NCBI GenBank assembly: GCA_030737875.1
Contig: CM060923.1
Span: 494,724,453 to 494,788,452 of the forward strand
DNA: 64,000 nt
Reading direction: 5' to 3'
Source: Allium sativum
Lineage: Eukaryota > Streptophyta > Magnoliopsida > Asparagales > Amaryllidaceae
Made by a program: the position numbers and the translations under genes. The notes beneath the pieces were generated by a model. The model was given only the letters and a program-made list of their open reading frames with translations, ran no database searches and was not told the DNA's origin. Below, piece after piece: positions 46,736-59,898 of the stretch (positions within the stretch are counted from its first letter, which is position 1; the number at the start of each line of letters is the position of its first letter).

Positions 46736-47462
46736 TTTTTAGAAAAAAAAACATAAACTTTAAAACATGATCCAATTTGCATAAATAACAACATCATGAT
46801 TTTACAACTTGTACGATTCAACACAACTTAACATGATATCATAATTATATAACTTATGGATTTCCAACATATGTGTTAACATGAGATCTACAACATATAT
46901 AAGATTTATGACATAACATAGCATGATTTACACATAGCATAGCATGATAGCATAGCATGATTTTCATCATAGCATGGCATAGCATAGGAGAATTTACAAC
47001 ATATGACAACATAATAACATAACAAGAGATCCACAATATAGAATTTACAATTACAATTCACATCACTTTCTTGTGATCCATTCATAACTTAATCGAATTA
47101 TTTTATAATAACATTGTGAGAATCATCATACTCACAATTTAAAGAAGAGAAATAGAAAGAGTCTTTGATTTAATTTGTTTGTTGAGTAGATTTAGTTGTA
47201 GGCTAGGCTTTCTCCTTCTTCTTTAGTTTGTGATGGCTACGCTGAACTCCATGGCAACGGCATGTCGGTAGCTCTCCAATTTTTCAAGTGATTTAGGGTT
47301 AGAGTCTACCCACTTATTTATAGATGTTAGGATGCATTTAGGCCATTAGATTTACCCTAGAATAGATTAGAGCCATTAGATTTCGTCCAGCCTTCAAAAC
47401 ACAGTCCGAAAACCCAACCAGATGCACCTAGGTCACCTGGGCTCGACCAGGGAGGTCGACAC

Positions 47463-47531
47463 CCAGGTCGACTCTAGTGTCGACCTGGCCCCCCCAGGTC
47501 GACTCCTAAGTCGACCCCCAGGTCGACCTGG
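47463..47531. repeat. GTCGAC palindrome cluster in the G 3' LTR
   Basis: CCAGGTCGAC (47463-47472), a 6-base loop, and GTCGACCTGG (47479-47488) form a perfect 10-bp hairpin. A second perfect palindrome, CCAGGTCGACCTGG, lies at 47518-47531. The block sits about 140-220 bp upstream of the TATA word in transcription direction. The copy in the right LTR is at 55740-55765 and onward. Confidence 0.8.
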
Positions 47532-47788
47532 TCTGGGCGGGAGTTTTCCCGCCTGCCTCCATTTCTGTGTTTTTTGAAATCTGTTTTAAAATTTGAATTT
47601 TTCGTGAAACTTCTCGAGGCCATATCTCGGTCATACGAACTCCGATTCACAAAATTTCGGACTCTATTTCGCGTATTTTTCCGAGACGAACACAATGGCG
47701 TAGCCCCATTTCCCAATATTCTTATATTTGAAATTAATTATTCTTTCATTTGTGAATATTAGTATTAACTGATTTACGGGGTGTTACA

Positions 47789-47806
47789 TTCTCCCCTCCT
47801 CAAAGG
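47789..47806 (-). other. Polypurine tract of element G
   Basis: On the - strand CCTTTGAGGAGGGGAGAA lies directly next to the 3' LTR end at 47788. Confidence 0.85.
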
Positions 47807-48366
47807 ATTTCGACCCCGAAATCTTCAAGTCAAGAAGAATGTTTAACCTAACATCCAATCAACCATCTACTCAATCATCAAACACTGGCATCCACTGTCC
47901 TTATAGACTTCTAATGCTTTTATGTTTAAATGCATAGTGTGTGTATATGTCCGTATCTAATGCAAAATCAGGCGGTCCACTGATTCAGTTGACCTCCTTG
48001 ATGCAATTCATGATAGTGCCATGCATCCATTATGTATGCAAAAGATCCTAACTGCTTACATACTATTTCTATATGCGTGCACATCCATTCAACCGAATGC
48101 AGCATCTATATGATGGTACAACCATTATACATCCATTATACTAAATACATTCATTTATGCAATATGCAATATGTAGTGACTGAGCCGATCTAGTGCCTAA
48201 AGTGTGTGTATATATGCATCCACGAGCAACCACTAGCAAACACTTGCATCCATTTTGCATCCATCATACATAACATGTCTCAAACACATGTTTCAACCAT
48301 AGGATTATCCTAACTAAAGGTCAAAGATACTAGTGAGAGGACATACTAAAGATAAGATAAGATAAG
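47807..48366 (-). other. 3' untranslated region of element G
   Basis: About 560 bp between the pol stop codon and the PPT. There are no open frames or repeats of note. It is rich in short CATCCA/TGCAT words. Confidence 0.6.
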
Positions 48367-51300
48367 CTAAACGATAAAGGAGAAATTAAAAGACATACCC
48401 TCAAAAAGAAAAGGGTACAACGAACGCATCTTCTCTTCTGTCTCCCAAGTAGCGTTGCTCTCATCATCTCCCCATTGCACTTTAACTAGTCTGACCTCTC
48501 GATTCCTCAACTTTTTGATCTCCGACCCAAGAATGCATGTAGGAGCTCGTCTAATTGTTGCATCACGCTCTATTTCCACCTCTTTAAGCAAGCTCGGCTC
48601 TACCACCTCCGCGGTCTTGTGCAAACACTTCCTCAAATGTGATACATGGAATATGTCGTGTACTCCACTAAGTTTCTTAGGCAAATCCACCCTATAGGCC
48701 CTCTTCCCAATCCTGTCTTTTATAGGAAACGGCCCTACAAACCTTGGCGCTAATTTCCCAACGGACCCAAAGCGAACAACATTCCGTAATGGAGATACTT
48801 TGATAAAAACCATGTCCCCAATGTCAAACTCAAGATCTGTCCTCCTCTTATCAACATACGATTTTTGCCTATCATGTGCTGCTTTCATCCTCCTTTGAAT
48901 CAAATCAATCTTCTCCGAGGTTTCCCTAACCATATCGGGCCCAAGTAGGATTTTATCGGTAGATTCCCACCAACATGTAGGCGAACGGCAAGGCCTTCCA
49001 TAAAGAGCTTCGAAAGGTGCCATGCCAATACTAGACTGAAAGCTATTATTATATGCGAATTCTACCAACGGAAGGTGCTCTTCCCATGTACCCCCAAAGT
49101 CTAGGATACAAAGCCTTAAAAGATCCTCTAGAATACGATTCACCCTCTCGGTCTGGCCGTCTGTCTGAGGATGATATGCGGTGCTCAAACATAGCTGAGT
49201 CCCTACCGCCTCTTGTAAACTCTTCCAAAATTCGCTAGTGAAGATGGGATCATGGTCGCTTACTATACTAGAAGGAATACCGTGCAAACGAACTATCTCT
49301 TTAATGTATACAGAAGCCAACCACGGAGCAGTCCTCTTAGTTTTCACGGGAATAAAATGGGCGCTCTTAGTAAGTCTATCTACTATAACCCAAATCCCCG
49401 CATTACCCTTCCTTGATCTTGGTAATCCATCCACAAAATCCATTGAGACGCTTTCCCATTTCCATAGTGGAACTTCCAATCGGTGAAGCAACCCACCGGG
49501 TTTCTTTTGTTCCGCTTTTACTCGTTGGCACACCAAGCATCTAACGACGTACTCGGCCACATCCTTTTTCATACCGGCCCAAAAGAAAACCCGCTTCATA
49601 TCTTTGTACATCTTGTCTCCGACGGGATGAATGGTCATCTTTGAGCGATGAGCATCATCAAGAATGGCCTTCCTTAAGTCTTCGTCTTGTGGTACACAAA
49701 GTCTATTATCCCTTCGTAACCAACCCTTATCGTCTAGGGTATACCTACGAAGATGGCTAGACGACTCCCCTCCTTTGAGCTTTTCTACTATCTCAACCAA
49801 CTGTGGGTCGTCTTGCTGTGCCTCACCAACTCGTCCTAGAAGTGTAGGTCTAACCTCCAAGGATGCTAATAAACCAGGTACTAGGTCAACGGAGGGTCTA
49901 AAGTCAAACATGGAGATGAATTCTAAGCTTCGTCGTTCAACAAACAACGGACTCAAGGACAACCTTTTCCTACTTAAGGCGTCTGCTACCACGTTACCCT
50001 TGCCCGGGGTATATGCTATTTCAAAATCGTAGGAGGCTAAGAATTCCATCCACCGTTGCTGCCTTAAATTCAAATCCTTCTGAGAAAATAAGTATTTTAA
50101 TGATTTGTGGTCAGTGAACAGTTCGAATTTCTCACCAAGAAGATAGTGACGCCAAGACTTAAGCGCGAAAACAATTGCGGCTAACTCAAGGTCATGCGTA
50201 GGGTAATTCTTTTCATGAACCCTCAACTGCCTTCCACCATAGGCTATTACTCTTCCCTATTGCATGAGGACCGCGCCAAGTCCCGTCCCACAAGCATCAG
50301 TATAGACGGTAAACGGTTTATTCCCGTCTGGCAGCACTAAGACTGGGGATGAAGTTAAGGCTCTCTTTAAACGTTGGAACGCATCATCACAATCTTCGTC
50401 CCATGTAAAAACCAGGTTCTTCTTCGTTAACCGTGTTAATGGAGCTGATATTTTTGCGAAGTCTTTGATAAACTTCCTATAATAGCCAGCCAACCCCAAG
50501 AAACTTCTTACTTCGGTTACATTTTTAGGGACCTTCCAATCTTGGATGGCCACCACCTTTGCGGGATCCACTGCTATCCCTTCCTTGGAAACCACGTGCC
50601 CTAAGAACCGTACTTCTTTCCTCCAGAAGTGACACTTAGAAAATTTTGCCTTAAGGTTATGCGCTCGAAGGGTTTCCAACACTTCCCTATGATGTAGGGC
50701 ATGCTCTTCTTCATTCTTAGAAAAGACTAAAATGTCATCCACAAAGACTACCACGAATTTGTTGAGGTACTCCCTAAACACCCTACTCATCAAATCAACA
50801 AAATATGCGGGGGCGTTTGTCAAACCAAAGGGCATCACTAGCCATTCATAAAATCCGTTAGGAGTCCTAAAAGCAGTCTTATCTATACTATCCTCAGCCA
50901 CTCTCAGTTGATGAAAGCCAGTGGCTAAGTCCAACTGCGAAAACACTGAGGTGCCAACTAACTGATCAAAGAGATCGTCAATCCTCAGCAGTGGGTGTCG
51001 GTTCTTTTTAGTAAGCTTGTTTAGTTCTCTATAGTCCACACAAAGTCTAAGGGACCCATCCGCCTTTGTGGCAAATACTACCGATATACTACGTCTTATG
51101 AACCCCTTCTCAAGCAACTCCTTCACTTGCTTATTGAGTTCCCTCCTTTCACGAGGAGCCATGTGGCACACTGGCAAAGATACAGGTTTAGCATTATCCA
51201 CAAGATAAATTCGAAAGTCTATCTCCCGCTTTGGAGGTAAGCCCTTCACCTCCTCAAACACATCCGGATATTCCCGGACCACCTCTACCGATCGCAGATT

Positions 51301-52707
51301 CTCTACAGACGCGTCAAGCGATTCAAGATAAATCAGCATAACGGAATCTATGGGATTACAAAAGATGTCGAGAGTGTTACCAAGGCGAGTCACAAGCCTA
51401 ACTACTCTCCTTTCACAATCAAGAATGGCCCCATTTCTAGATAACCAATCCATTCCTAAAATTAGCACATAGCCCGTGAAGCCCAATACATAAGCATCAC
51501 ATCTAAATTCAACGCTAAGTATAGAGATTTTCAAATCCAAACATATCATGGTCAAATGAGCCGAACCCCCAATTGGATTTGAAACAACCAAGGGATCCTC
51601 TACTAAACTGGTGTTCAAGTGCAGTAATTCAACTAATGATGCAGAGATAAACGAATGAGATGCGCCAGAATCGAATAAGGTACGGATAGGATGATCAAAC
51701 AGAAAAACTAAGATTTCAACAGAAATTGTTCTACCTCTTTCTTGCAGCGGTGGGGCCGCAATAGCCTGAACTTGCCCCCTTGCCTGCCCTGGTGCCATAA
51801 GAGCCTGCACCTGTCCTCCCGAGGTAGACCCTGCCCTTTGCCCCTTCTTTGAGCAGTCCTTCACCAAATGTCCCGCATCTCCACAATGAAAACAACCAGT
51901 CTTCTTTTTCTTTCTACAATCTTTGCTGAGATGGCCAGGCGTCCCACAATTGAAGCATCTCTTCTTCCCTTTGCCATTATTGTTTTTACCACCCTTCTTA
52001 TTTTGCTGTTGGGGTTTCTTCTGATCCCCTTTCTTTTCAACTGCCTTATCCTCATGCATAAGTGCCATTTCTACTAGCCTTTCAAAGGTGGCTCCCATAG
52101 GGATGTGGGTCATAGCCAACCCTTGCAACGGTTCATTCAAGCCTCTAACGAACCTCAAAGCTTTCTTCTCTGGCGTGTTCACCAACTCCAAGCCAAACCT
52201 TGCTAACTGATTAAATTTATTGACATATTCCTTCACTGATAAGCTCCCTTGCTTTAATGTCAGGAATTTTTCCATATTTAAATTCTCCTCTGCCCTTGAA
52301 AGAAACTTTGCCTCAAACCTTCGTCTGAAATCCGCCCATGAATCAACTGGACGTTCCCCGTTAGTGACCTCCCACCAAAACGAGGCCTCTCCCTTCATTA
52401 ACCAAGCAGCTAAACGGACTTTCCTCCCATCTTGCACTTCAAAGATATCCAACAATTCCTCAGTCTCCTTAAGCCAGTCTCTGGCCTCCACAAACGTCTC
52501 AGTCCCTTGAAAAGTTTTTCCTCCCATAGCCTTAAATTCCTTGCACGTCTTTGCAAAAGTGTCAACACGAGGAGGAGGAGGAGGAATGGGTGCAACTGGG
52601 GGTGGAGGAGCACCTGCTGGGCCTGCAGTCATGGCCCTAGCCTCCAAATTTCTCCTAAACCACCCTGGAACCGTCACACCTTCTGGGAGATTAAGATCTT
52701 CAGCCAT
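48367..52707 (-). pseudogene. gag-pol of element G, one in-frame stop
   Basis: One frame of 1,446 sense-or-stop codons runs from ATG 52707 to the final stop at 48367-48369, interrupted only by TAG at 50257-50259 (codon 817), inside RNase H. The frame is open farther upstream into the LTR, but [10 protein letters not shown] at 52707 is the natural Gag start. Gag domain at residues 105-175, two intact CX2CX4HX4C knuckles at 251-264 and 272-285. Protease FDSGASHSF with Asp346. RT with FVDDILVFS at 655-663. RNase H with [15 protein letters not shown] and TDHKS. Integrase HHCC finger, first Asp in VSMDF, second in SDHDP, Glu in TERVNR. It ends in [15 protein letters not shown], a chromodomain-like end. 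About five residues are missing from the RT entry region (after RRSIS). All other catalytic residues I can check are present. Confidence 0.93.
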
Positions 52708-52890
52708 GCTGAAACGAAAAAGGAAAGATTCAAAATGGAGAATTCGAAAGATAAAGATAAGGATATGGCTATTTGGGATTATGTTTTTCATAAAAACTCT
52801 CTCTAAATAACATGTTTTTGAAAGCACTTCTTCCAAAAATACTTTAGAAAAATATTTTTCTAAAAATTTTATCTGTTCTGGTAACCTTAT

Positions 52891-52902
52891 GCTCTGATAC
52901 CA
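52891..52902 (-). other. Primer-binding site of element G (initiator tRNA-Met)
   Basis: TGGTATCAGAGC on the - strand, two bases from the 5' LTR at 52905. Confidence 0.93.
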
Positions 52903-52904
52903 CG

Positions 52905-55900
52905 TGTAACACTCCACGTCCATTAATGTCACTCACCAGGGGAATGCATTAACTTCCATGGAGGTCATAAGTGAATATAGAACAGAGAAATTACAACAAG
53001 ACAGATAATAAATAGCACTTGAAAATCTAAAACTTCATTTTATTGCAGCGGAAAATTAAATATGTCTGTTACATCATAAAACCATAGATCATAACCAAGT
53101 ACAATATCCATCTTCACAAAAACAAAATACATAATCCCATTACAATAAATAGCCATTAAAAAGAAAGATAACAAGCTGGACTTTACTTTTGCAGTCCAAG
53201 CTTTCCAAGAGATAAGCGATCCAACTAGACTCCACTAGAACTTGGCCCAACCTGAGGACCTGAAGGAAAAAAAAGATGGAAAAGAGGGGGTCAGACATAA
53301 AGTCTGGCGAGTATGATAATTCTACAATACTATTATCAAAATAACTGGACTAAGGCATAAGCTGGAAAACAAGGAAATGTCTATGAAAGAGCAGATTAAG
53401 GACATAGACAATCGCTAAAGGAAACGTTATAGGCGCTCCTAAATACTAAAGGATTAACACTATACTGCACCACACCAGTCACCCTAAAGATTGATCCCAC
53501 TTAGCTTTACTTAGAAACTTTCTTAATGGCTTTACGTACTCCTAGCTGACTACATAGGTGCCGCCTGCCCCTATCTCCACTAGGTGTACCCCACTTTCCA
53601 TTTTTCGATCGGCTCCCTACTCGTAGATACCCGTGCTGGCCCCACAGTGGGGTGTATCATTCCCCTAAAGTGGCAACCCGATATAACGGAGATGCACGGC
53701 TTATACCTACACGATGCAACAACATCTTACCTACCAGCCCGGGTCCACACACGCATATGAAACCCGTTGGACTTGCGTTGCCACCGCTCCCTGTTTTGGC
53801 CTCTTATAGTCAAACCCAGTATGCGTGTCCCGTCCTCGACTTGGGTCGAGCCCACAAAGATACGTTTTGGGATACTGGTTGAAATGGGCCCCCATTATTT
53901 CCCACAAGCATTCCACCTAAGCTTGTCCCATTAGTCCATCCACTTAACCCACTTAGTCATGTTCATTTACATGTGTATTTGGTTAAGTCTAATCGTATTT
54001 CAAATGCCTCTAAAGGCAACCACTAGATTACTCATGCCACCCAAGGCACCTACTTAACCCCCATGTCCCACCTTACATGATTATCTGGCTAAGTATTTCT
54101 TAATTCATTAAGGCCATAACCTCATAAAGACCTCTCACATTAGACGGGCATTTATGGCAGCTGGATTTGCCGGGCGGGTCCGGGCAGTCTTATACCATAA
54201 AAGAGTCTAACCTCGTGTCTTTACAACTGTTATGCTTTAGTTTGGGCCTAGGACCTCTCACATTGGGCCGACATTTGTGACTACTGGATTTGCCGGGCGG
54301 GTCCGGGCAGGTTTACGTCACAAACGGGTCCAACCTCGTGTCCTAAGCATTGATTATTATTAATAATCCACTTTCCCCAATTTTAATAATTCCCTACTTG
54401 AATTATTAATTAATTCCAAATTCAACAATGTCCATAATTGACTCAATTATGGACATCCATTCAAGGCGTGCAAAATCATACAAAATTGCACCTAATTTAT
54501 TAATTCCTAATATCACCCCTACCCCACGTTTGAACGTTTATTCGCAAAATATATATTAGACTCGAATAGTCTAACTCATAGCATAAAAGAGATTATCACA
54601 ATAACAACATGTATATATGGTTAAATGAATCATAATAAGGGGTGAAACTTGCATATGTACAACTTGCATAGGATTATACATGTCATGGATCTAAAGATGT
54701 CAACTTGTTCATAATTCACATAATATGATCTCAATCAAATTTCATAAACTTGCATAGGAACATGTGTGAATCAACATCATCTAATCTAACAATATGGGTT
54801 TATATGGGTACACCTAACTCAATAGGCAAATTCCCATAATAAAAATTCATTTAGTCGTAGACTCATGCATATGGGTACACCTAACTTAATAGGCAAATTC
54901 CCATATTCAAGATCCAATTTAAATTGTGGATTCATGTATATGGGTACATCTAACTTAATAGGCAAATTCCCAAAATCATGATCCATTTAATTTTTAGAAA
55001 AAAAACATAAACTTTAAAACATGATCCAATTTGCATAAATAACAACATCATGATTTTACAACTTGTACGATTCAACACAACTTAACATGATATCATAATC
55101 ATATAACTTATGGATTTCCAACATATGTGTTAACATGAGATCTACAACATATATAAGATTTATGACATAACATAGCATGATTTACACATAGCATAGCATG
55201 ATAGCATAACATAGCATAGCATGATTTTCATCATAGCATGGCATAGCATAGGAGAATTTACAACATATAATTTACAACATATGACAACATAATAACATAA
55301 CAAGAGATCCACAATATAGAATTTACAATTACAATTCACATCACTTTCTTGTGATCCATTCATAACTTAATCGAATTATTTTATAATAACATTATGAGAA
55401 TCATCATACTCAAAATTTAAAGAAGAGAAATAGAAAGAGTCTTTGATTTAATTTGTTTGTTGAGTAGATTTAGTTGTAGGCTAGGCTTTCTCCTTCTTCT
55501 TTAGTTTGTGACGGCTACGCTGAACTCCATGGCAACGGCATGTCGGTAGCTCTCCAATTTTTCAAGTGATTTAGGGTTAGAGTCTACCCACTTATTTATA
55601 GATGTTAGGATGCATTTAGGCCATTAGATTTACCCTAGAATAGATTAGAGCCATTAGATTTCGTCTAGCCTTCAAAACACAGCCCGAAAACCCAACCAGT
55701 TGCACCAGGTCACCTGGGCTCGACCAGGGAGGTCGACACCCAGGTCGACTCTAGTGTCGACCTGGCCCCCCCTAGGTCGACTCCCAAGTCGACCCCCAGG
55801 TCGACCTGGTCTGGGCGGGAGTTTTCCCGCCTGCCTCCATTTCTGTGTTTGATGAAATCTGTTTTAAAATTTGAATTTTTCGTGAAACTTCTCGAGGCCA

Positions 55901-56065
55901 TATCTCGGTCATACGAACTCCGATTCACAAAATTTCGGACTCTATTTCGCGTATTTTTCCGAGATGAATACAATGGCGAAGCCCGTTTCCCAATATTCTT
56001 ATATTTGAAATTAATTATTCTTTCATTTGTGAATATTAGTATTAACTGATTTACGGGGTGTTACA
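52905..56065 (-). mobile_element. Element G, 5' LTR (3,161 bp)
   Basis: TGTAACACTCCACG...GGGGTGTTACA. It is nearly identical to the left LTR, with scattered substitutions and a few small indels (for example near 53425 and 55210). On the - strand the TATA word lies only about 465 bp from the LTR start, leaving about 2.6 kb as R and U5. Confidence 0.94.
55593..55600 (-). promoter_or_regulatory. TATA box of element G
   Basis: TATAAATA on the - strand, in the context CATCTATAAATAAGTGGG, in the 5' LTR. The same site in the 3' LTR is at 47315-47322. It is intact in both. Confidence 0.6.
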
Positions 56066-56070
56066 GGTTT

Positions 56071-56549
56071 TGTTTGACCTTTCTGGCTTGACTATGAACT
56101 GTGTACTGAGTCGAGAAGGTCCACGTGGCTACGCCTCAGTTGCTCGCTGATTGGCGAGGCAGTGCACACGTGTATATTTATACATGTGTGTATATGCAGC
56201 CATTCAGACAATTCTCCTGTCCTACACTGACATACATATATATATATGCTGTCTGCCTTATGGTATTTACACTGTATCACTGTGAATATCACAAGCTGTC
56301 TAGACACAGTCAATTGGATATGAAAATCAGATCAAGTCAAAAAAATGATGAGAAACACACCGAAATTCTGAGGCAAATAAAGTTTTAAAAAATAAAAATT
56401 ATATCTGCTAGAATTTAGAAATTATTTCTGTTCAGGATACTATGTGTGTGTTTCTATATATGAGAGGTATGAAGACTGGACTGACTGTGACGACGAAAGA
56501 CTGAAGATACAAGACTGAGATGAGAGTGTGTTTGTATAAAAAAAATGTG

Positions 56550-56607
<58 letters not shown>

Positions 56608-57051
56608 GTAAAAATGTATGTATATATGACAGAGTGACTATATGAGTGTTGTAGAGAGGATTGTACTGATATTTGTAATGAACAAAATTTGTTTGAAATA
56701 AAATATTATTTTATTGTGTTCAAACAAACTTGTCTATTATATTCGGTTTATTTACATGTACAATCTTCTATGAGTTTATATGAAATGTGAAATATTAGTG
56801 AAGTGTACAAATAGTGGAGTTATAAAACTGTACTGTTTGAAATTTTAAATAAAATATTATATTTAAACAAAATACTATGTAAATATCTGATTGTCTGTAC
56901 AATTGTATTTTATCTGAATATAAATATTATATTTCTGTCTGTGATGATATACGAAACAGTATAGTAACAAAACACATTTAAAATAATATATATTTGGTTG
57001 TTATCATCAAACAAAAATCATATAATTGTGTATACAACACCGTTATATACA
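56071..57051 (-). mobile_element. Element H, 3' LTR, inner piece
   Basis: The first 380 bp match 63626-64000 of the right LTR; the remainder pairs with sequence beyond the window. It ends ...GTTATATACA at 57051, directly next to the first polypurine tract. It contains a long (TA)n run at 56554-56602. Confidence 0.8.
56554..56602. repeat. (TA)n microsatellite in the H LTR
   Basis: About 24 TA dinucleotides without interruption. The matching place in the right LTR lies beyond the window. Confidence 0.9.
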
Positions 57052-57054
57052 AAA

Positions 57055-57285
57055 ATCTCCCCCTTTTGATGATGACAAACAAATATGAAGATTTTGAAAA
57101 AAGTAAATGTGTTTGACTGCGAAGAACAGAACTCCCCCTATTTGGATGCTCCCCCTACAGCAGAAGCTCCCCTATAACTGTGCATGAGTGAAAAGAATGT
57201 GAAACTGAATTGGAATTTTCAAAATTAAAATATTTATAAAATATTCACTCATAAATCAAAATCTCAACCCATTCTCCCCCTTTTG
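57055..57285 (-). other. Multiple polypurine tracts of element H
   Basis: On the - strand, GGGGGAG-type tracts occur near 57057, 57132, 57149, 57167 (GGGGAG) and 57273. The first touches the LTR, and the first and last sit in similar contexts (CAAAAGGGGGAGA with a nearby GATGATGAC-like word). Repeated PPTs next to the 3' LTR are a described trait of Sireviruses and support the assignment of H. Confidence 0.7.
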
Positions 57286-57289
57286 TTAT

Positions 57290-59800
57290 CATCAAAAGGA
57301 TATAGAATTTAAAATATAGATGAAAAATGACTAACAAATACAATATCAGCTTAAGAGGAAGAACGGTCATTATAAATCTCAATTAGTCAAACAAAAATCA
57401 TAATAAACTAAGAACATGTGGCATATTTCACATTGTAGAATGATGGATTTACAATGAATTTTATAAAATTTAAGGAGAGTTAAAAAATATGAATTTCAAT
57501 TATTTTCAATAGATTTTATAAAGACAAATTTCAAAAAAAGGGACGGATTTTGACTATAATTAATAATTCAATTTAAGTGACAAAATCAAATAATCTCAAA
57601 TCCCAATAGCTATCAATCAACAAATCATAATACGTCATAAGATTTCAACACATTTCACAAATAGAAAATGGATTGATAGGCTGGTTTTTATACTCAGAGG
57701 AGAATTTCAGTTTTATTTCAATTTATAGCACACTTTTCCTTTTTCTTTTTGTTTTATTTAAGAGCACACTGACCACGCATAACCAGAGCTTGGAATTTTA
57801 AATGAGGTCAGTCGCAGCTTAAATTATAAGTTGTCTCATAACCATGCATGACAAGAGCTTGGATTTTTAAATGAGGTTAGAGACACACTTATGTATTAAT
57901 TATATATTTATCGTTTTCAGCTTCAAAAGAAAAACTCCTCGGTATCAAAAACCAATATGAATGATAAAAATGGTGTAGGTACAGAAATGGTCTGTGAAAT
58001 AAATTTCTAAATTAATTATATTATGAAGTATGCTCGACTGTACCGGGATCATTGAAAATTTTAAATTAACACTAATTCTGAATAATAACATAGTCCAATT
58101 TCTATCACAAATATTTTCATTGTTTATACAATTTTTTTTAAAATAAATAAATATATATATATATATATATCAAACTCTCCACACAAATATAAAAAACATG
58201 GTGGATGGTAGAATCATGATAGATAAAGGAGATGGTCGTGAAATAATTGCCAATTCAAAGATATTATAATAATTATTCAACCATCATGAAAATCTAATTA
58301 AAATCTCCTCTTGTTGTGAAATATACTGCAGTCACAATTTATCACAGTTTCAAAATCCGATAATGATTTTGATGAATTATAAATACAGTCCAATTTGGAT
58401 ATTGATTTCAATTTCTGAATGAATAATCAATAGATAAACTTAAAATTGAAAATCAATTACAAGAGGACTATGAAGAGCTATACAGGATTAAAGGGATCAG
58501 ATTATATACAAAAAAATTTCAGCATATCTGATACCAATTGGTGTCCTTATTAACAAATTTTAATCACAAAGCCCAACCAGACAAAATTAACAAATTTGGC
58601 ACATTCATCAGAGTTGCAAACAAGAACAAGCAGTTATTTGAAAAACAGTATCAGAGCAGCAAACAGATCATAAACAAGCAATTTCCAAAATATTTTCAAA
58701 ACAATATTAGAGCAGCACAAGAAATCAATATTAGATCAGACTTGTCAGAGGATGTTTCTGATGGTCACAAAAGATGATTCATGATCCTAGATTTTAAAAA
58801 TGTTGTTTATTTTAAATCATTTGATGGAATATGAAAATATTAGAATTTATTGAATCAATCACACCAGATTATTAATTTCAGATTAAAGATATGTGTGTGA
58901 TTCAATAAATCATTAATTTAAAATGATTTTAAACAAACAAATATTCAAATCAAATAATCATGAAATAACAGTGAGATTTAAGACCATATTTCAAAAGAAA
59001 TTTTTCGCAAGTATTTCTGACGAGCACAAGGAATTTTTCAGAATATTTACTTCAAGTTTGATGACATATTCATGATCCAAAAATAAAAATTATTTATTTG
59101 AAATCACTTGAATGGATGTAGATCATAAGATACAATGAATCAATCACACAGAGTTAATAATTTCAGATATCAAATTATCTCAAACAAAAAAATCTAAACC
59201 AGATGATCATGAATAACAATGAATACCAAGGTATAAGCAATGATTCAAGACAGATCAAAAATATCCAAGCCAATCTGAAAATCAATGAAATTATCACAAC
59301 TGAGAAGTAGCAGTATGCTGTAATGAGTATATTATTTCAAGCTTTTCCAAACTGAATTAGAAGAAAACCAAAACAGCAGATATATGTGAAATTTCATTAA
59401 ATATTCAGATCTTCAAAATTTGAGAATTTATAGTAACAGTGTTCAAGATATGATATGAATGTTCAGCACTGTTAGAATTCAGGAATCAGAAAATAACCTT
59501 CAAAACAATTGCAGAAATATTTACAAATTTGAATTCAAGATCTGGAAATAATTAAAACATCAGAGTTCTTATTCAAATAAAGTGAATTTCGAGAAAGTAT
59601 GAATTCTACAATTGGAAGTTTAAGAAAGTACAAAAGAAAGACAAAAATATGTGGTAGTGACAAAACAACACATAAGAGATAAAGAAAACAAACAGAAGGG
59701 GTAGAAGGAGGAATACACAAAGAAAAAGAAAAATATTTACAAAGATGAGTTTAGAGATCATACCAGAATCCAATGTAGATCAGAATCTCTAACTCAATAA
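57290..59800. other. Non-coding AT-rich interior of element H
   Basis: About 2.5 kb where pol would be expected. Only short frames exist on either strand, and none shows integrase, RT or RNase H motifs. The region contains a degenerate duplication at 58741-59225. Either pol was lost long ago, or this family is a non-autonomous derivative with unrelated filler. Confidence 0.6.
58741..59225. repeat. About 285-bp degenerate tandem duplication in H
   Basis: TGAATCAATCACAC occurs at 58851 and 59136. Around both come, in order, a TTTCTGA(T/C)G(A/G) block, CATGATCC, AAATCA, the repeated word, TTAATAATTTCAGAT and ATCATGAA. The units differ at many positions. Confidence 0.6.
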
Positions 59801-59898
59801 ACTTGGCTTAAGGAACTGTGAACAATTTGATGATAGATATGAAGCAATTTGAATTCAGTTTCTCTTTCGCAAAGCATTTCCTCAGCCTCCACCGGTAC

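Larger units (their letters stand above)
44646..47788 (-). mobile_element. Element G, 3' LTR (3,143 bp)
   Basis: TGTAATACTCCACG...GGGGTGTTACA. It contains a three-unit repeat at 46548-46735, AGCAT-rich DNA at 46910-47000, the GTCGAC hairpins at 47440-47535 and a TATA word at 47315-47322 (- strand). The 76-codon frame at 45397-45627 recurs unchanged at 53652-53882 only because both LTRs carry it; it has no recognised domain. Confidence 0.94.
44646..56065 (-). mobile_element. Element G: nearly intact Tekay-like gypsy element
   Basis: It is 11,420 bp flanked by GGTTT (44641-44645 and 56066-56070). The LTRs are 3,143 bp (left, 3') and 3,161 bp (right, 5') and differ by roughly 1-2% by eye. PBS for initiator tRNA-Met at 52891-52902, gag-pol at 52707-48367, PPT at 47789-47806. 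The gag-pol frame has a single stop. It is inserted in the 3' LTR of H, as shown by the uninterrupted match of the right H LTR at 63630. The chromodomain-like end of integrase and the long LTRs place it with Tekay-like chromoviruses. Confidence 0.95.

Noticed and set aside
46910..47000. AGCATAGCAT-rich DNA in the G LTR as a regulatory array
   Set aside because: Unit spacing is irregular and differs between the two LTRs; it looks like simple-sequence drift.
52708..52932. Longer Gag of G starting at 52932 inside the LTR
   Set aside because: The extension crosses the PBS and leader; the natural Gag start is the ATG at 52707, and the openness upstream looks fortuitous.
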